A DNA stretch of 64,000 nucleotides. Origin: an uncultured Aquimarina sp. (GTDB lineage: Bacteria > Bacteroidota > Bacteroidia > Flavobacteriales > Flavobacteriaceae). Position 1 is the first letter of the stretch; the number at the start of each line of letters is the position of its first letter. Positions 55,075 to 64,000 of the stretch are shown piece by piece. The translations under genes were made by a program, and so were the position numbers. The DNA is taken from contig CANLMN010000006.1 in the NCBI GenBank assembly GCA_947492105.1, forward strand, positions 62,001 through 126,000. The letters run 5' to 3'. The notes below the pieces were generated by a model that was given only the letters and a program-made list of their open reading frames with translations, ran no database searches and was not told where the DNA came from.

Positions 55075-55400
55075 AAAAAATAATTACAGGCTCATAATTA
55101 GGGTCTTCTTCTACTCTTCTTTTACTCTTCTTTTACTACAATACCATTTATCCTTTGAATTTACTGGGATAAAATTTTCTTTTTTCGCCTCAGCTTCAGC
55201 ATAAAAATAAACCATAACTACGGCTATACTTGATGTTTCTACTGAAGCTGAAACAAAAAAATCTTAATTTTTCTTTCCGGTAAATTCAAACAACAAATGG
55301 TATAAAATTAAACTATAACCACAGCTATGTTTAAATTTCGTAGTTCCAATTAACGAAAAATAGTTCAATTATTTTGGACTATAATTATATTTGGATGGGC
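55075..55400 (+). repeat. Intergenic repeat family, long copy C
   Basis: Starts AAAAATAATTACAGGCTCAT like copies A and B. Its right part (55305-55400) matches copy B segment by segment (AAAATTAAAC, CAGCTATGTTTAAATTT, TAGTTCAATTATTTTGGACT). The extra middle is the palindrome at 55141-55304. The same orientation as copies A and B makes them direct repeats, with B and C bracketing about 19.4 kb. Confidence 0.6.
55141..55304. repeat. Long imperfect inverted repeat inside repeat copy C
   Basis: The left arm ATACCATTTATCCTTTGAAT and following TTTACTGGGA pair with the right arm ending TTCAAACAACAAATGGTATA. The inner part CCTCAGCTTCAGCATAAA pairs with the reverse complement of TCTACTGAAGCTGAAAC. Together they give a hairpin of about 70 bases per arm with a short central loop near 55215-55230. 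It has the shape of a miniature inverted-repeat element or a structured RNA. No coding capacity. Confidence 0.6.
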
Positions 55401-55510
55401 ATTAGAACAAAGTGCTTGAATGGTAGTACTTACTAAATGGCACTCTTTGTAGGATAATGTCATTACAATACGATGAAGTAGTATAATGCTTACAAAAAAT
55501 CCATAAACTA

Positions 55511-56335
55511 CTATTTTTTAATAATTTTTGACTTATCCGTAATTCCCTTTACATCCAACTTAGGATCTCCATAAACATATACTTTACTAGTACCATGTGC
55601 ATACAATTCTAGACTCTTCCTAGCACGCACATGCACATCAGCTGAGTTTGAAGCATAAAGCAATGCAGAACTCGTTTTCATCTTCTTTGCCTCTAATTCA
55701 GTTTTGTCACTGGCATTATAATCTACGTAATCCGAATCTCCACTGAGTGCTAATTGTGCTGATTTGGTAAGAGTAACTTTTGTTATATCCGAATTTATAG
55801 ATGCTTGTACATCGGTCCTATCATTCATAACAATAGTTGTCTTTTTTGATTTTATCTTTAGTTTTCCTCCTGCATTGTATTGCAATTTTACAACAACATC
55901 ATCAGCCTGAACACCTAAATCAAAACGACTCGAATTATCAGCATTTAAATGTAGCTTTTCACTAAACAACCATCCTTTTCCTTTGATTTCTGCATCATTT
56001 TTTAATGTAATTTGTTCAATTCCATTAACAGTTAATTCTATTTCTAATTTTTTACTTTTTACAATTCTATTCGTCGTGTATATTTTTAGAATACTATCAG
56101 TCACATTGAACTTAATAACATCCATTAAATTATCATCTGTTTTTATACTATAACCTGACTCAGATCCTTGAACAATCATCACCTTTAGGGCATCATCAAT
56201 CTCTAGAATATTAAAATACTCATTAATTGATTTTGACATCTCAGTAACAACCTTACTCCCCTTTATTTTCGGCTTTTCTTGAGCCGATAGAGATGTTACA
56301 ATACCTACTATTAGTAAAAAAATAATTTTTTTCAT
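55511..56335 (-). CDS. GIN-domain (DUF2807-type) exported protein
   Basis: A 274-residue exported protein (signal peptide ending SLSAQ) of the putative auto-transporter adhesin head, GIN-domain family (PF10988-like). The sequence consists of short repeated beta-strands with polar turns, typical of a right-handed beta-helix: FNILEIDDALKVMIVQG at the start, then repeated strand units such as DNSSRFDLG, NDRTDVQAS and NSADVHVRA. Function in this family is not established; a cell-envelope or adhesion role is often proposed. It does not look part of the polysaccharide locus. Confidence 0.8.
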   Translation of the reverse strand: MKKIIFLLIVGIVTSLSAQEKPKIKGSKVVTEMSKSINEYFNILEIDDALKVMIVQGSESGYSIKTDDNLMDVIKFNVTDSILKIYTTNRIVKSKKLEIELTVNGIEQITLKNDAEIKGKGWLFSEKLHLNADNSSRFDLGVQADDVVVKLQYNAGGKLKIKSKKTTIVMNDRTDVQASINSDITKVTLTKSAQLALSGDSDYVDYNASDKTELEAKKMKTSSALLYASNSADVHVRARKSLELYAHGTSKVYVYGDPKLDVKGITDKSKIIKK

Positions 56336-56756
56336 GCTTTATTTGATTAAATTAACACCATTATCGGGTTACTATTGATTAAGACACATACTAATTAAAA
56401 AAGTCACATTTTTTTTCAAAAAACACAAAAAAATGAAACCTTATACATTACAAATTACTATTAAACAACAGGATAAAAAAAAAACATCTAGTTGATTACA
56501 ATTTTTATTTTAAAAAAAACACCAATTCACTGTTCTAGATCGTCAAAATAGTCTCAAAACATCGCTATTCTTATATATCCATAACGCTCATTACTTCTAA
56601 CAAAAAACGTTGTCAAATTTGATACCACAGGCCATTACTCGATATTTACAATACCTTGTACTACAAGACATCACCAAACCAAGATTAATTTTAGGCACTT
56701 TTTGGTGAACATAGAAAGTTAAGAAATGTCGTCCTTTGATATCATCATAAACTTAG
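56336..56756. other. Gene-free AT-rich region, nothing recognised
   Basis: Poly-A and poly-T tracts and no coding frame. It must include the promoter of the GIN-domain gene and the transcript end of the MscS-type gene, but I saw no clear hairpin or promoter box. Confidence 0.4.
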
Positions 56757-57584
56757 CTACTTCATAACAGTAATAGTACTTTCAGAACTTGTTTTTATTG
56801 GAATAATCATTTTTCCGGTACTTGTTTCTAATGTAACACAAAGATTATCCACAGCTAATACAGTTCCTTCTACCTCGTTGATTTTTATCCGATCCCCTAC
56901 CTCAAAATTTTTACGCATATAAAATGTTCTAAGAAGATCGGCAACAATCATCCATGATCCTAGACCCAAGCCAATAGAAATCGCCAATAAAAATGCTCCT
57001 AAAATGATAGTTACATTATTGGTAATCACAGTAGTATCTATCCCAGCTTGATTTAGCGCTGTAATGGTAATAATTATCGCAATAATATAAAACACTAAAG
57101 AACTTATTATTTTGGCCCCATTAAGATTAAAGGATTTATACAGTCCATGAATAGCATTTTTGACAAATGTAGCTATATAGATTCCAATCATAAATAAAGC
57201 CATAGCGCTAAAAAGCCTAGGGAGATATCTCAAAAGGTTTCCGATTTCTTTGGAGACCACATCCCACTGCATAATATCTGCCGCAATAATTAACAAAACC
57301 AAAAACATAATCCATTTTACAAAAGTGATAATGACTTTGGATACTTTTATGTCAATATTAGTTTTTTCAAAAACACCTAATTCATTAATTTTTTCAGTGA
57401 GCTTATCAAGCTTAATCAATTTAAATACTTTTTTAAGTAAAAATATACTTAGACGTATCAAAATCCACCCTAATAACAGTACTACAAGAGCTCCAAAAAT
57501 ATTTGGTAACGTAAGCATTAGCTTTTCACTCATTGCAGCAATTGCCTTAAAAATCAACTCTTTCCATTGTGTAACTATTTCCAT
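56757..57584 (-). CDS. Small mechanosensitive ion channel, MscS-type with conserved TM helices
   Basis: A 275-residue inner-membrane protein. It has five hydrophobic segments (about 25-50, 80-105, 118-145, 160-180, 190-215) resembling the conserved TM-helix family, the last glycine/alanine-rich as in the MscS pore helix (LLAISIGLGLGSWM). A short C-terminal beta domain follows (FEVGDRIKINEVEGTVLAVD), as in MscS. It lacks the large C-terminal cage of E. coli MscS and so belongs to the shorter class. Likely an osmotic-downshock release valve, unrelated to the polysaccharide genes. Confidence 0.85.
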   Translation of the reverse strand: MEIVTQWKELIFKAIAAMSEKLMLTLPNIFGALVVLLLGWILIRLSIFLLKKVFKLIKLDKLTEKINELGVFEKTNIDIKVSKVIITFVKWIMFLVLLIIAADIMQWDVVSKEIGNLLRYLPRLFSAMALFMIGIYIATFVKNAIHGLYKSFNLNGAKIISSLVFYIIAIIITITALNQAGIDTTVITNNVTIILGAFLLAISIGLGLGSWMIVADLLRTFYMRKNFEVGDRIKINEVEGTVLAVDNLCVTLETSTGKMIIPIKTSSESTITVMK

Positions 57585-57864
57585 ACCCTACTAATGTATA
57601 ATTCGTTCTACTAAAAACTATTTTAATAAATTACCGCCTATCCTTATATAATTATTGCAACAAGTCAGCTTTTTTCTTTTGTATATCAGCGTAAAACAAA
57701 CTATGCTCTAATTTTATGTATTATTATAAAAAATCAACTTGCTCTTGGATAGTTCTAAACTACGCACACTAACTAATACTCTTTGATTTTCAGTTATTTA
57801 TAAAACTTGCCAGCACAATTTTTAGTTTTTCAAAACTGTTCATAGTAAAGACATCACGATCTTA

Positions 57865-58035
57865 TTACGTTTTTGACTTTAAAGATTCTTCCAATATCGA
57901 AGGGAACTTTACAAAAAACAAATCTCCAAGTTCCTTAAATAACTCTACATAGGCCGCATCTTTCATTACTGTAGCTTTAAGTTCTGCAGGGACCTCTTTG
58001 TTTGGGCTTATCTCTTTAAAAGGATTTTTATTCAT
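57865..58035 (-). CDS. Small hypothetical protein downstream of the ECF sigma factor (56 aa)
   Basis: Short frame of 56 residues starting with ATG 2 bases after the sigma factor stop codon and ending with TAA. The sequence is hydrophilic at the start (MNKNPFKEISPNKEVPAEL) and amphipathic later (VELFKELGDLFFVKFPSILEE). Similar small proteins follow ECF sigma genes in other flavobacteria as far as I recall. The tight coupling suggests translational linkage. A function, for example as a sigma modulator, is only inferred. No transmembrane segment is present, so it is not a classical membrane anti-sigma factor. Confidence 0.75.
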   Translation of the reverse strand: MNKNPFKEISPNKEVPAELKATVMKDAAYVELFKELGDLFFVKFPSILEESLKSKT

Positions 58036-58037
58036 AC

Positions 58038-58661
58038 TTACAAGCTATTATGTATATCAATAAGCTTTAGCCTTGCTCTTTTTAATCGCATTTTTATAGC
58101 ACTCTCTCCTACTTGAAGCAACTCCTGTAAATCTTTTATCGAAACATCATCCTGATATTTCAGTAACAAAAGTGATTTATCCTCTGGAGCTATTATTTTT
58201 AATGCGCGTTCTAGCTTAGAGGCTTTCATTTCAAAAAAAACCTTTTCATCCACATCTTCTTTATCATCAAGATAATATTCATGATCATCAATAGGGTCAG
58301 ATCTATCACTCATCTTTCTGTTTTGATCACGTCTAACGTAATTTACACAAAAATTATAGGTAAAAGAATAGAGCCATGTAGAAAATTTGGAATTCCCTTT
58401 AAAGCTACTCAACTTTGTGAATAGTTTTAAAAATACGTCTTGAGCCAAATCTTTTGCCTCTGCGTCATTTCTCGAAAAAGTATAACATCTATTATAAACT
58501 TTCTTACTATATCGGTCATATAATGTTCCAAATAATAGCGTATTATTGGTTGCTACAATTTCGGCTATTAATTCCGTATCTGATAGTCCTTTCGATTTCT
58601 TTAGAATATCTCCAGGTCTTTTATTAATTAAAACTAAAAATACATGCTTTAAAAAATTCAT
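58038..58661 (-). CDS. RNA polymerase sigma factor, ECF type
   Basis: A 207-residue sigma-70 family factor of ECF size. Region 2 is at about 45-115 (LYDRYSKKVYNRCYTF, DLAQDVFLKLFTKL, FSTWLYSFTYNFCVNYVRR). Region 4 is at about 155-205 (LLLKYQDDVSIKDLQELLQV, ESAIKMRLKRARLKL). A short acidic linker (DPIDDHEYYLDDKEDVDE) joins them. Transcription probably starts from a TAAATTTG box about 35 bases upstream. No anti-sigma factor with a membrane span follows. It is not known to control the polysaccharide genes. Confidence 0.92.
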   Translation of the reverse strand: MNFLKHVFLVLINKRPGDILKKSKGLSDTELIAEIVATNNTLLFGTLYDRYSKKVYNRCYTFSRNDAEAKDLAQDVFLKLFTKLSSFKGNSKFSTWLYSFTYNFCVNYVRRDQNRKMSDRSDPIDDHEYYLDDKEDVDEKVFFEMKASKLERALKIIAPEDKSLLLLKYQDDVSIKDLQELLQVGESAIKMRLKRARLKLIDIHNSL

Positions 58662-58693
58662 TCAGCTAATTCAGCATACGGTTTAAGAGTGTT

Positions 58694-58701
58694 CAAATTT
58701 A
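58694..58701 (-). promoter_or_regulatory. Candidate minus-7 box of the ECF sigma gene
   Basis: CAAATTTA on the plus strand reads TAAATTTG on the minus strand, a full match to TAnnTTTG, 32 bases before the start codon. No TTG was found at the usual distance upstream, so the call is tentative. Confidence 0.35.
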
Positions 58702-58909
58702 ACTAAAAATGTTCCTAAGCCGTAATGAAAAACATAATCAATCCGAAGAAAAGCACCTTTATTCGTTGAATTGAATCAATAACACCTATTTGGGTATACA
58801 AATGCTATTATGACACTTGGTGTTCTAGTTATTGATACTACACATTCTCAAAACCAATATCCATATCATTTTAAGTACACAAACTGTTTGCATCAACCAA
58901 GACATATAT

Positions 58910-58948
58910 AAAAAAGCCCAATAATCATAAGACTATTGGGCTTTTTTT
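58910..58948 (-). terminator. Rho-independent terminator after the second susCD operon
   Basis: Stem AAAAAGCCCAATA paired with TATTGGGCTTTTT around a loop of about 10 bases, with T-runs on both sides. It lies about 40 bases after the stop codon of the PKD lipoprotein gene (minus strand), separating that operon from the sigma factor gene. Confidence 0.88.
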
Positions 58949-58989
58949 ATAAAACGTATGTAATACTATACGAATACGTACATTGGTAA

Positions 58990-59901
58990 TTAGTTAAGAC
59001 CTTCTTGTATTATATCATCGATATAAAATGTCCCAGCAGCATCTGATGGTCCATTAATGATCATAACAAATTTTTGATATACTGCTTCTGCTACGGTTAC
59101 CTTTCCGTTATCAGGATCATTAGCTGAAACAAACTCTAATTTAGCTTCATTATAATCAAAGGTTAACAGTTCCCAGCCGCTTCCAGTATGCTCTGCTGTT
59201 CCTTCTACACCTCTTTCATTGTTTGTTCCTACTTGAAATATTAGTGAAACAGGAACCGCAACTGTAGAATACACTTTTGCTGTAACCACTTTGTTACTTC
59301 CTTTAAAATCAATGATTGGTTGGTTTACATCATTAGCATCCTTCACTTCATATCCAAAACCTTGAAATGTAGCTGCTGCTTTTTTAAATTCTCCAACTTT
59401 GGTATCCTCTTGGTTTTCTCCACTCATGAATGGGTTATCCACCACATCAAATGTCGTGTCATCTCCGAATTTGAAAGTGCCAGTTGCATCATCAAATTTA
59501 AATTCTAAAGGAGCTAATAAACCAACAGAAACTTCTGTACTCACCTCTGCAGTATTACCCGATACACTAATTGCTTTATAGGTTACGGTATAGCTTCCAT
59601 TACCTGGAAAAATGTGAGTAACAGTTTCTCCAGCCGTAATCACAGTAGGAGTCTCATTTGGCACATCTCCAAATGTAATTTCATAAGTCACAGCATTGAG
59701 TGAACTTGGAGTAAAATCAGCCTTCAACTGATTTTCCTCGTCAAATTGTGCACTTATAGGTTGGAAATTCAGTATTTCATCAGTATAATAACTTAATGGC
59801 ACTGGATTAAATTCATCATCTCGATTATCACAAGAACTCAAGGAACCTGATAAACAGCAAGTCAATGCTAACAGTTTTATTCCATTTTTTAATTTATTCA
59901 T
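58990..59901 (-). CDS. PKD-domain surface glycan-binding lipoprotein
   Basis: A 303-residue lipoprotein (lipobox LSSC). A PKD-like Ig domain spans about 50-130 (YEITFGDVPNE, THIFPGNGSYTVTYKA). A C-terminal beta-sandwich (about 140-303) contains FQGFGYEVKD, STVAVPVSLIFQVGTNNE and ends FYIDDIIQEGLN, resembling a carbohydrate-binding module. Third gene of a susC-susD operon, the classical SusE/SGBP slot. Such PKD-module SGBPs are common in flavobacterial laminarin loci, but no glycoside hydrolase is in view, so the substrate remains open. Confidence 0.82.
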   Translation of the reverse strand: MNKLKNGIKLLALTCCLSGSLSSCDNRDDEFNPVPLSYYTDEILNFQPISAQFDEENQLKADFTPSSLNAVTYEITFGDVPNETPTVITAGETVTHIFPGNGSYTVTYKAISVSGNTAEVSTEVSVGLLAPLEFKFDDATGTFKFGDDTTFDVVDNPFMSGENQEDTKVGEFKKAAATFQGFGYEVKDANDVNQPIIDFKGSNKVVTAKVYSTVAVPVSLIFQVGTNNERGVEGTAEHTGSGWELLTFDYNEAKLEFVSANDPDNGKVTVAEAVYQKFVMIINGPSDAAGTFYIDDIIQEGLN

Positions 59902-59931
59902 TTTAAATTGTATTTAATTTAAACTTTTATT

Positions 59932-61404
59932 TTAATACCCAGGATTCTGATCTGCAGCAGACAGTGAATTATTATTATCAATTTCTAAAGATGGAATTGG
60001 TAATAACTCATGCTTATCTTTTACAAACATTACTGTCGGTCTATTTGTTTCAATCATTTCTTTTGCAATTCCCCATCTAAGTATATCATTAAGTCGTACT
60101 TGTTCTCCAGCTAATTCAACTCTTCTCTCGTGCTGAATAGCTTTCAAAATATCAGCTTTGGAATTTACAGGAAAAATAGGATCCAATGCAGGAGAACCAT
60201 AATTTGGCATTCCTACTCTTGCTCTAACCTCATTCATCAGCGTCAAAATTTCGGTTTTATTTCCTTCTGAATCTATCTCATTAAGAGCTTCTGCTTTCAT
60301 AAGCATTACGTCTGCCATTCTGATCACTCTCACATTAATACCACTATTTGGTATTTGTACATCCGGATAGGTATACTTTTTCCATCTACCGTCTGTTCTA
60401 ATAGTTGCATCCTTTCTTGGATCATTTTCTTCAAACGCATTTGTCAACTCAGTTCCTACAGGTAAGCTTCCAAAACCAGCATACTCAATTGCTCTAAACG
60501 TAGTTTCTGCTTGTCCTTTTCCATTGGTTGTCCATGCACTACCATCTCCATTTTCTGAAAACTCGCTACTAAAATTAACTTCAAAAATGGACTCACTATT
60601 ATGTTCATTTTCTTCTCCAAAATTATCAGCAAAGTTTACCCCTTGAATGGTATAATTACTAGGATCATTTTCTACAGCTTCAAATGCAGCAACAGCTTCG
60701 GTATATTGCTTTAAATACAATAGCACTTTACCTTTCAAAGCATTGGCTGCTCCTTTTGTAGCCCTACCATAATTGGTATTACCTAATTCTACCTTGGTGC
60801 CACATAATTTAATAGCTTCATCAAGATCCATTAAAATTCTATTATACACATCCTCTTGAGAAGACTTTGGTGTCCCATCCAAACTATTTACTGGTTGCAA
60901 AACCAAAGGAACATCTCCAAATCTTGAAGTTAGCATAAAATAATATAATGCTCGGGTAAAATAGTTTTCACCTATTGCTTGGTCCTTATCTTCTTGCGAA
61001 ATATCATCATCCGGTGCTGAAGTAATGAGTTGCTTATTATTTAGCACCCCATTTGCTTTAGCAATACCCTGATAACAAGCTATCCAATAACGAGTTATAC
61101 CAATATTTGCAGGATCCAACGTATAATCGTGCATTTGCTGTTTATCTGGTTCCATACCAGTAGCATTACTTTCATCAGACATCCCATCATGTATAAAAAA
61201 GGCATGTCTCGCATAGGTTCCTCTAATCTGTAAGTCACCATATGACGCCGTTGAAAAAGCTAATAATTCTGCTTGATTATTAACAGTAAAATTGTCAGTA
61301 GTAAAAGCATTGGGATCTGTTAGCTGCAAATCTTTTTCATCTACACAAGAATACATACTAAGCATTACAAGTGATAGAAAACTTATTCTTTTTATAATTT
61401 TCAT
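59932..61404 (-). CDS. SusD-like substrate-binding lipoprotein (second PUL)
   Basis: A 490-residue SusD family lipoprotein (lipobox SMYSC). It has TPR-like helices (NYFTRALYYFMLTSRFGDVP) and the conserved C-terminal ILKAIQHERRVELAGEQVRLNDILRWG-type region (first and last parts quoted as landmarks only), and ends QNPGY. It pairs with the susC gene 11 bases upstream. It is clearly distinct from the susD at 52.7 kb and belongs to an independent locus that enters from the right edge. Confidence 0.95.
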   Translation of the reverse strand: MKIIKRISFLSLVMLSMYSCVDEKDLQLTDPNAFTTDNFTVNNQAELLAFSTASYGDLQIRGTYARHAFFIHDGMSDESNATGMEPDKQQMHDYTLDPANIGITRYWIACYQGIAKANGVLNNKQLITSAPDDDISQEDKDQAIGENYFTRALYYFMLTSRFGDVPLVLQPVNSLDGTPKSSQEDVYNRILMDLDEAIKLCGTKVELGNTNYGRATKGAANALKGKVLLYLKQYTEAVAAFEAVENDPSNYTIQGVNFADNFGEENEHNSESIFEVNFSSEFSENGDGSAWTTNGKGQAETTFRAIEYAGFGSLPVGTELTNAFEENDPRKDATIRTDGRWKKYTYPDVQIPNSGINVRVIRMADVMLMKAEALNEIDSEGNKTEILTLMNEVRARVGMPNYGSPALDPIFPVNSKADILKAIQHERRVELAGEQVRLNDILRWGIAKEMIETNRPTVMFVKDKHELLPIPSLEIDNNNSLSAADQNPGY

Positions 61405-61415
61405 CTTTTTAATTT

Positions 61416-64000
61416 TTAAAATTCAACTTGAACTCCAGCAAGTATTGTTCTTGGTGTAGGATAGAAACCTCTGTCAACTCCTAATTCTGTAATTGGACCT
61501 TGATTACGAATAAAATCTCTTCTTCTTGCAGGAATTTCAGGATCATATCCCGAATAATCTGTTATTGTAAATAAGTTTTGTCCTTGGATATAAATTCTGA
61601 ATTTACTTAGAACTCCCTGACCAAAACTATTTAGCGCATTTTGAGAGAAAGAATACCCTAGTGTTAGATTCTTCACTCTCAAGAAAGAAGCATCTTCTAT
61701 ATAACGATCAGACACTCTAACATTACGGTTAGGATCTCCAAGTGATACTCTTGGCTGTGTGGTATTTGTATTTTCTGGCGTCCAAGAATCCAAAACTATT
61801 CTACCAGCATTAAAAATTCTTCCTGATCCTTCTACATCATACAAATTAGAGTTAAATGCATCCACTCCTTGTACTCCATATAGATTAGCTACAAAATCAA
61901 AACCTTTATACGCTGCATTCAAATTAAGACCATAATTAAATTTTGGGAATGGATTTCCAATAATTGTTCTATCACCATCATTAATAACTCCATCTCCATT
62001 AATATCTCTGAATCTGATATCACCAGGAGAAGTTTGTCCGTCCTGAACAGGACCAGCCTCTACTTCTGCTTGGCTCTGAAAAATCCCATCAGTTTGCCAA
62101 CCAAAAAAGCTCAATATTGGATCTCCTACTCGAATTATATTAAGTAATTCTTGTTCAAATCTAGATATTGGAATCAAATCAGAATTACCTGTAGAAAGCA
62201 CTTCATTTTTTGATGTACTTAAATTTGCATCAATGGACCATGTAAAATCACCTTGGTTGTCATTATAACCAATTTGAAATTCAAATCCTTTGGTATTAAC
62301 TTCACCAACATTGGATATAACCCCAGAAAGATCCTCATTTGCTGTGGTATTTGGGATTCCATCTGAAGGAGAAGGTACAGCACTAATTAACAAATCAGTT
62401 CCTCTGGACGTAAAATATTCTGCAGCGAGTGTTACTTTGTTATTAAACAACCCTAGATCAAAACCATAGTTTGTTTTTATAGATCTCTCCCATTTCAGAT
62501 CATCATTTGCAAAACCAGTAAAAACATTGTTAACAATTGGAGTAGCACCATCACCAATAATATATCCTCCAAAAGGAATTACCTTTGATTGAAAACTATA
62601 CAATGCAATATCGTTATTACCTGTTACCCCATAACTAGCTCTAAGCTTTAATTCATTGATCACATCGTTGTCAGCCAAAAAGTTCTCTTCTGAAACTCTC
62701 CATGCTGCAGATGCTGCTGGAAAACTACCCCACAAATAATTTTTACCAAATCTTGATGATCCATCACGTCGAATCGATCCAGAAAGCAAATATTTATTTG
62801 CATAACTATAATTCAAACGCCCAATATAAGAAACCAAAAGATCTTTACGCGTTAAAGAATTAGCAGAAGTTCTCACATTACCTAAATTTTCTACTCCTTG
62901 CTGAAAATCAGATCGTACATTAGTCTCTTCTTCAAAAACATCCAATAGTTCATATACAGCAGTTGCAGTAAAATCATGACTATCACCAAGTGTAACATCA
63001 TAGGTTACACTACTAGTCAATGTAGTCGTCAACGCTCTTGCAGAAGACTTAGTCAAAAAGTTATTTTCTTGCCTATGAGCTGATTGAGTAGGAATTAATT
63101 CATTCGAATAATCACCATCATCATAACTTCTTGAAGTATAGTCATTATTATTATAGTTTAAATTAACACCAACCTGTTGTCTAAATTTTAATCCTTCTAT
63201 AAACTCATATTCTCCGTATAATGAGCCATAGAAGTTTGTATTCCTGTTAATTCTTTCTTGAGTAGATTGTACTCTTACTGGATTCTCTGAATCATTATCA
63301 TCAATCCTATTCGCTGGACCTTGAAAATTAGTAGTACCCGGCTCAAAAACACCTAATATTGGAGCTGATTTGATAGCATGCTCTATAATCGTTCTACCAC
63401 CACTCTCATTTAATTGCGCTTGTTCAGACACACCTAAACCAAAAGATTCACCTATTTTAAATTTTTCAGATAATACAATATCACTATTTACACCAAAAGT
63501 ATATCTATCAAAACCTGTATTGATAATTACACCTTCTTGCTTTATGTACCCACCGTACATGTAGTAATTAATATTGTCTCCACCTCCAGAATAGTTCATA
63601 TCAATATTAGCTGTTGGAGCTGTGACAAATATTTCGTCTTGCCAATCCGTATCATTTTTTGATACTTCTTCTGCATATATAGTACCAAGTAATCTAGGAG
63701 GCACATTACCAAAAGCTTCAGCATACTGTGCATATTCTTGAGCATTTAGTAAATCATATCTGTTATCAAATCTTTGGTACCCAGTGTATGTACTCAATCC
63801 AAGCTTTGACCATCCTTTTTTACCTTTTTTGGTAGTGATCAAAACAACACCATTAGATCCTCTAGAACCATAAATAGCTGCCGATGCAGCATCCTTAAGA
63901 ATATCTACAGATTCTATAGATGATGGGTTAATATTATTAATATCATCGATCACAAGTCCATCAACCACGTATAATGGATCTCCGCCACCGAATGTCGATA
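61416..64000 (-). CDS. SusC-like TonB-dependent transporter (second PUL; N-terminus outside window)
   Basis: The C-terminal 861 or so residues of a SusC family protein; the frame runs open through the right edge, so the start is not in the window. The visible part begins in the plug domain ([33 protein letters not shown]) and includes the complete barrel ending [10 protein letters not shown]. No frameshift was seen. It forms an operon with the susD and PKD genes. Substrate cannot be inferred. Confidence 0.95.
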   Translation of the reverse strand, partial: STFGGGDPLYVVDGLVIDDINNINPSSIESVDILKDAASAAIYGSRGSNGVVLITTKKGKKGWSKLGLSTYTGYQRFDNRYDLLNAQEYAQYAEAFGNVPPRLLGTIYAEEVSKNDTDWQDEIFVTAPTANIDMNYSGGGDNINYYMYGGYIKQEGVIINTGFDRYTFGVNSDIVLSEKFKIGESFGLGVSEQAQLNESGGRTIIEHAIKSAPILGVFEPGTTNFQGPANRIDDNDSENPVRVQSTQERINRNTNFYGSLYGEYEFIEGLKFRQQVGVNLNYNNNDYTSRSYDDGDYSNELIPTQSAHRQENNFLTKSSARALTTTLTSSVTYDVTLGDSHDFTATAVYELLDVFEEETNVRSDFQQGVENLGNVRTSANSLTRKDLLVSYIGRLNYSYANKYLLSGSIRRDGSSRFGKNYLWGSFPAASAAWRVSEENFLADNDVINELKLRASYGVTGNNDIALYSFQSKVIPFGGYIIGDGATPIVNNVFTGFANDDLKWERSIKTNYGFDLGLFNNKVTLAAEYFTSRGTDLLISAVPSPSDGIPNTTANEDLSGVISNVGEVNTKGFEFQIGYNDNQGDFTWSIDANLSTSKNEVLSTGNSDLIPISRFEQELLNIIRVGDPILSFFGWQTDGIFQSQAEVEAGPVQDGQTSPGDIRFRDINGDGVINDGDRTIIGNPFPKFNYGLNLNAAYKGFDFVANLYGVQGVDAFNSNLYDVEGSGRIFNAGRIVLDSWTPENTNTTQPRVSLGDPNRNVRVSDRYIEDASFLRVKNLTLGYSFSQNALNSFGQGVLSKFRIYIQGQNLFTITDYSGYDPEIPARRRDFIRNQGPITELGVDRGFYPTPRTILAGVQVEF

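Larger units (their letters stand above)
54874..55510. other. Gene-free region with terminator and long repeat
   Basis: Contains the terminator of the susC operon (55029-55061) and repeat copy C (55075-55400) with a large imperfect palindrome. The remaining 100 bases before the next stop codon show nothing recognisable. Confidence 0.55.
58662..58989. other. Gene-free region between ECF sigma gene and second PUL
   Basis: Holds the sigma gene promoter candidate (58694-58701) and the terminator of the second susCD operon (58910-58948). Nothing else recognised. Confidence 0.5.

Overview
The window looks like a piece of a marine Bacteroidota (Flavobacteriia) chromosome. The DNA is AT-rich and there are two SusC/SusD pairs. 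Secreted proteins carry Bacteroidota lipoprotein signals or type IX secretion (T9SS) C-terminal domains, and one candidate promoter has the TTG-N22-TAnnTTTG architecture of this phylum. Genes are packed head to tail with gaps of a few bases. No rRNA, tRNA, transposase, integrase or CRISPR array was seen.

About 55 kb is a very large polysaccharide-utilisation locus (PUL) for a sulfated, L-rhamnose- and uronate-rich polysaccharide. Ulvan, the green-algal cell-wall polysaccharide, is the best guess. The key evidence is three beta-propeller lyases whose active-site residues fall at the spacing I recall for ulvan lyase families PL25 (14.6-13.2 kb) and PL24 (46.1-43.6 and 48.2-46.4 kb). Around them are nine S1 sulfatases (one cut by the left edge), three tandem GH106 and two tandem GH78 alpha-L-rhamnosidases, a PL8-type lyase, two GH2 enzymes, L-rhamnose mutarotase, and the cytosolic uronate enzymes UxaA and UxaB.

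Layout: 1-7.1 kb, five sulfatases (minus). 7.1-13.1 kb, GH2 with an altered acid/base, then UxaA and UxaB. 13.2-30.1 kb, PL25, three GH106, PL8 and GH2. 30.1-34.7 kb, three sulfatases. 35.2-35.5 kb, rhaM. 35.8-43.2 kb, sulfatase and two GH78. 43.6-48.2 kb, two PL24 lyases with T9SS tails. All of these read on the minus strand. A 1.26 kb divergent region follows. 49.5-54.9 kb (plus) holds SusC, SusD and a fasciclin-like lipoprotein, closed by a strong terminator. 55.5-58.7 kb (minus) carries a GIN-domain protein, an MscS-type channel, a 56-residue protein and an ECF sigma factor. 58.99 kb to the right edge is a second susC-susD-PKD lipoprotein operon (minus), ending in a terminator; its enzymes are not visible and its substrate is unknown.

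Working model: PL24 enzymes released through T9SS cut the polymer outside the cell. The SusCD system imports oligosaccharides. Lipoprotein or periplasmic sulfatases, PL25, PL8, GH2, GH78 and GH106 then dismantle them. RhaM and UxaA/UxaB process free rhamnose and uronate in the cytosol. No regulator of the hybrid two-component type, sulfatase-maturing enzyme or unsaturated-uronyl hydrolase (GH88/GH105) lies in the window, so the system probably continues past the left edge or relies on genes elsewhere.

The most unusual points are a sulfatase with CSPSL in place of CxPxR, a GH2 with His at the usual acid/base Glu, a PL8-type lyase inside an ulvan-like locus, and an undescribed family of intergenic repeats. 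One pair of direct repeat copies brackets the GH78/PL24/SusCD module.
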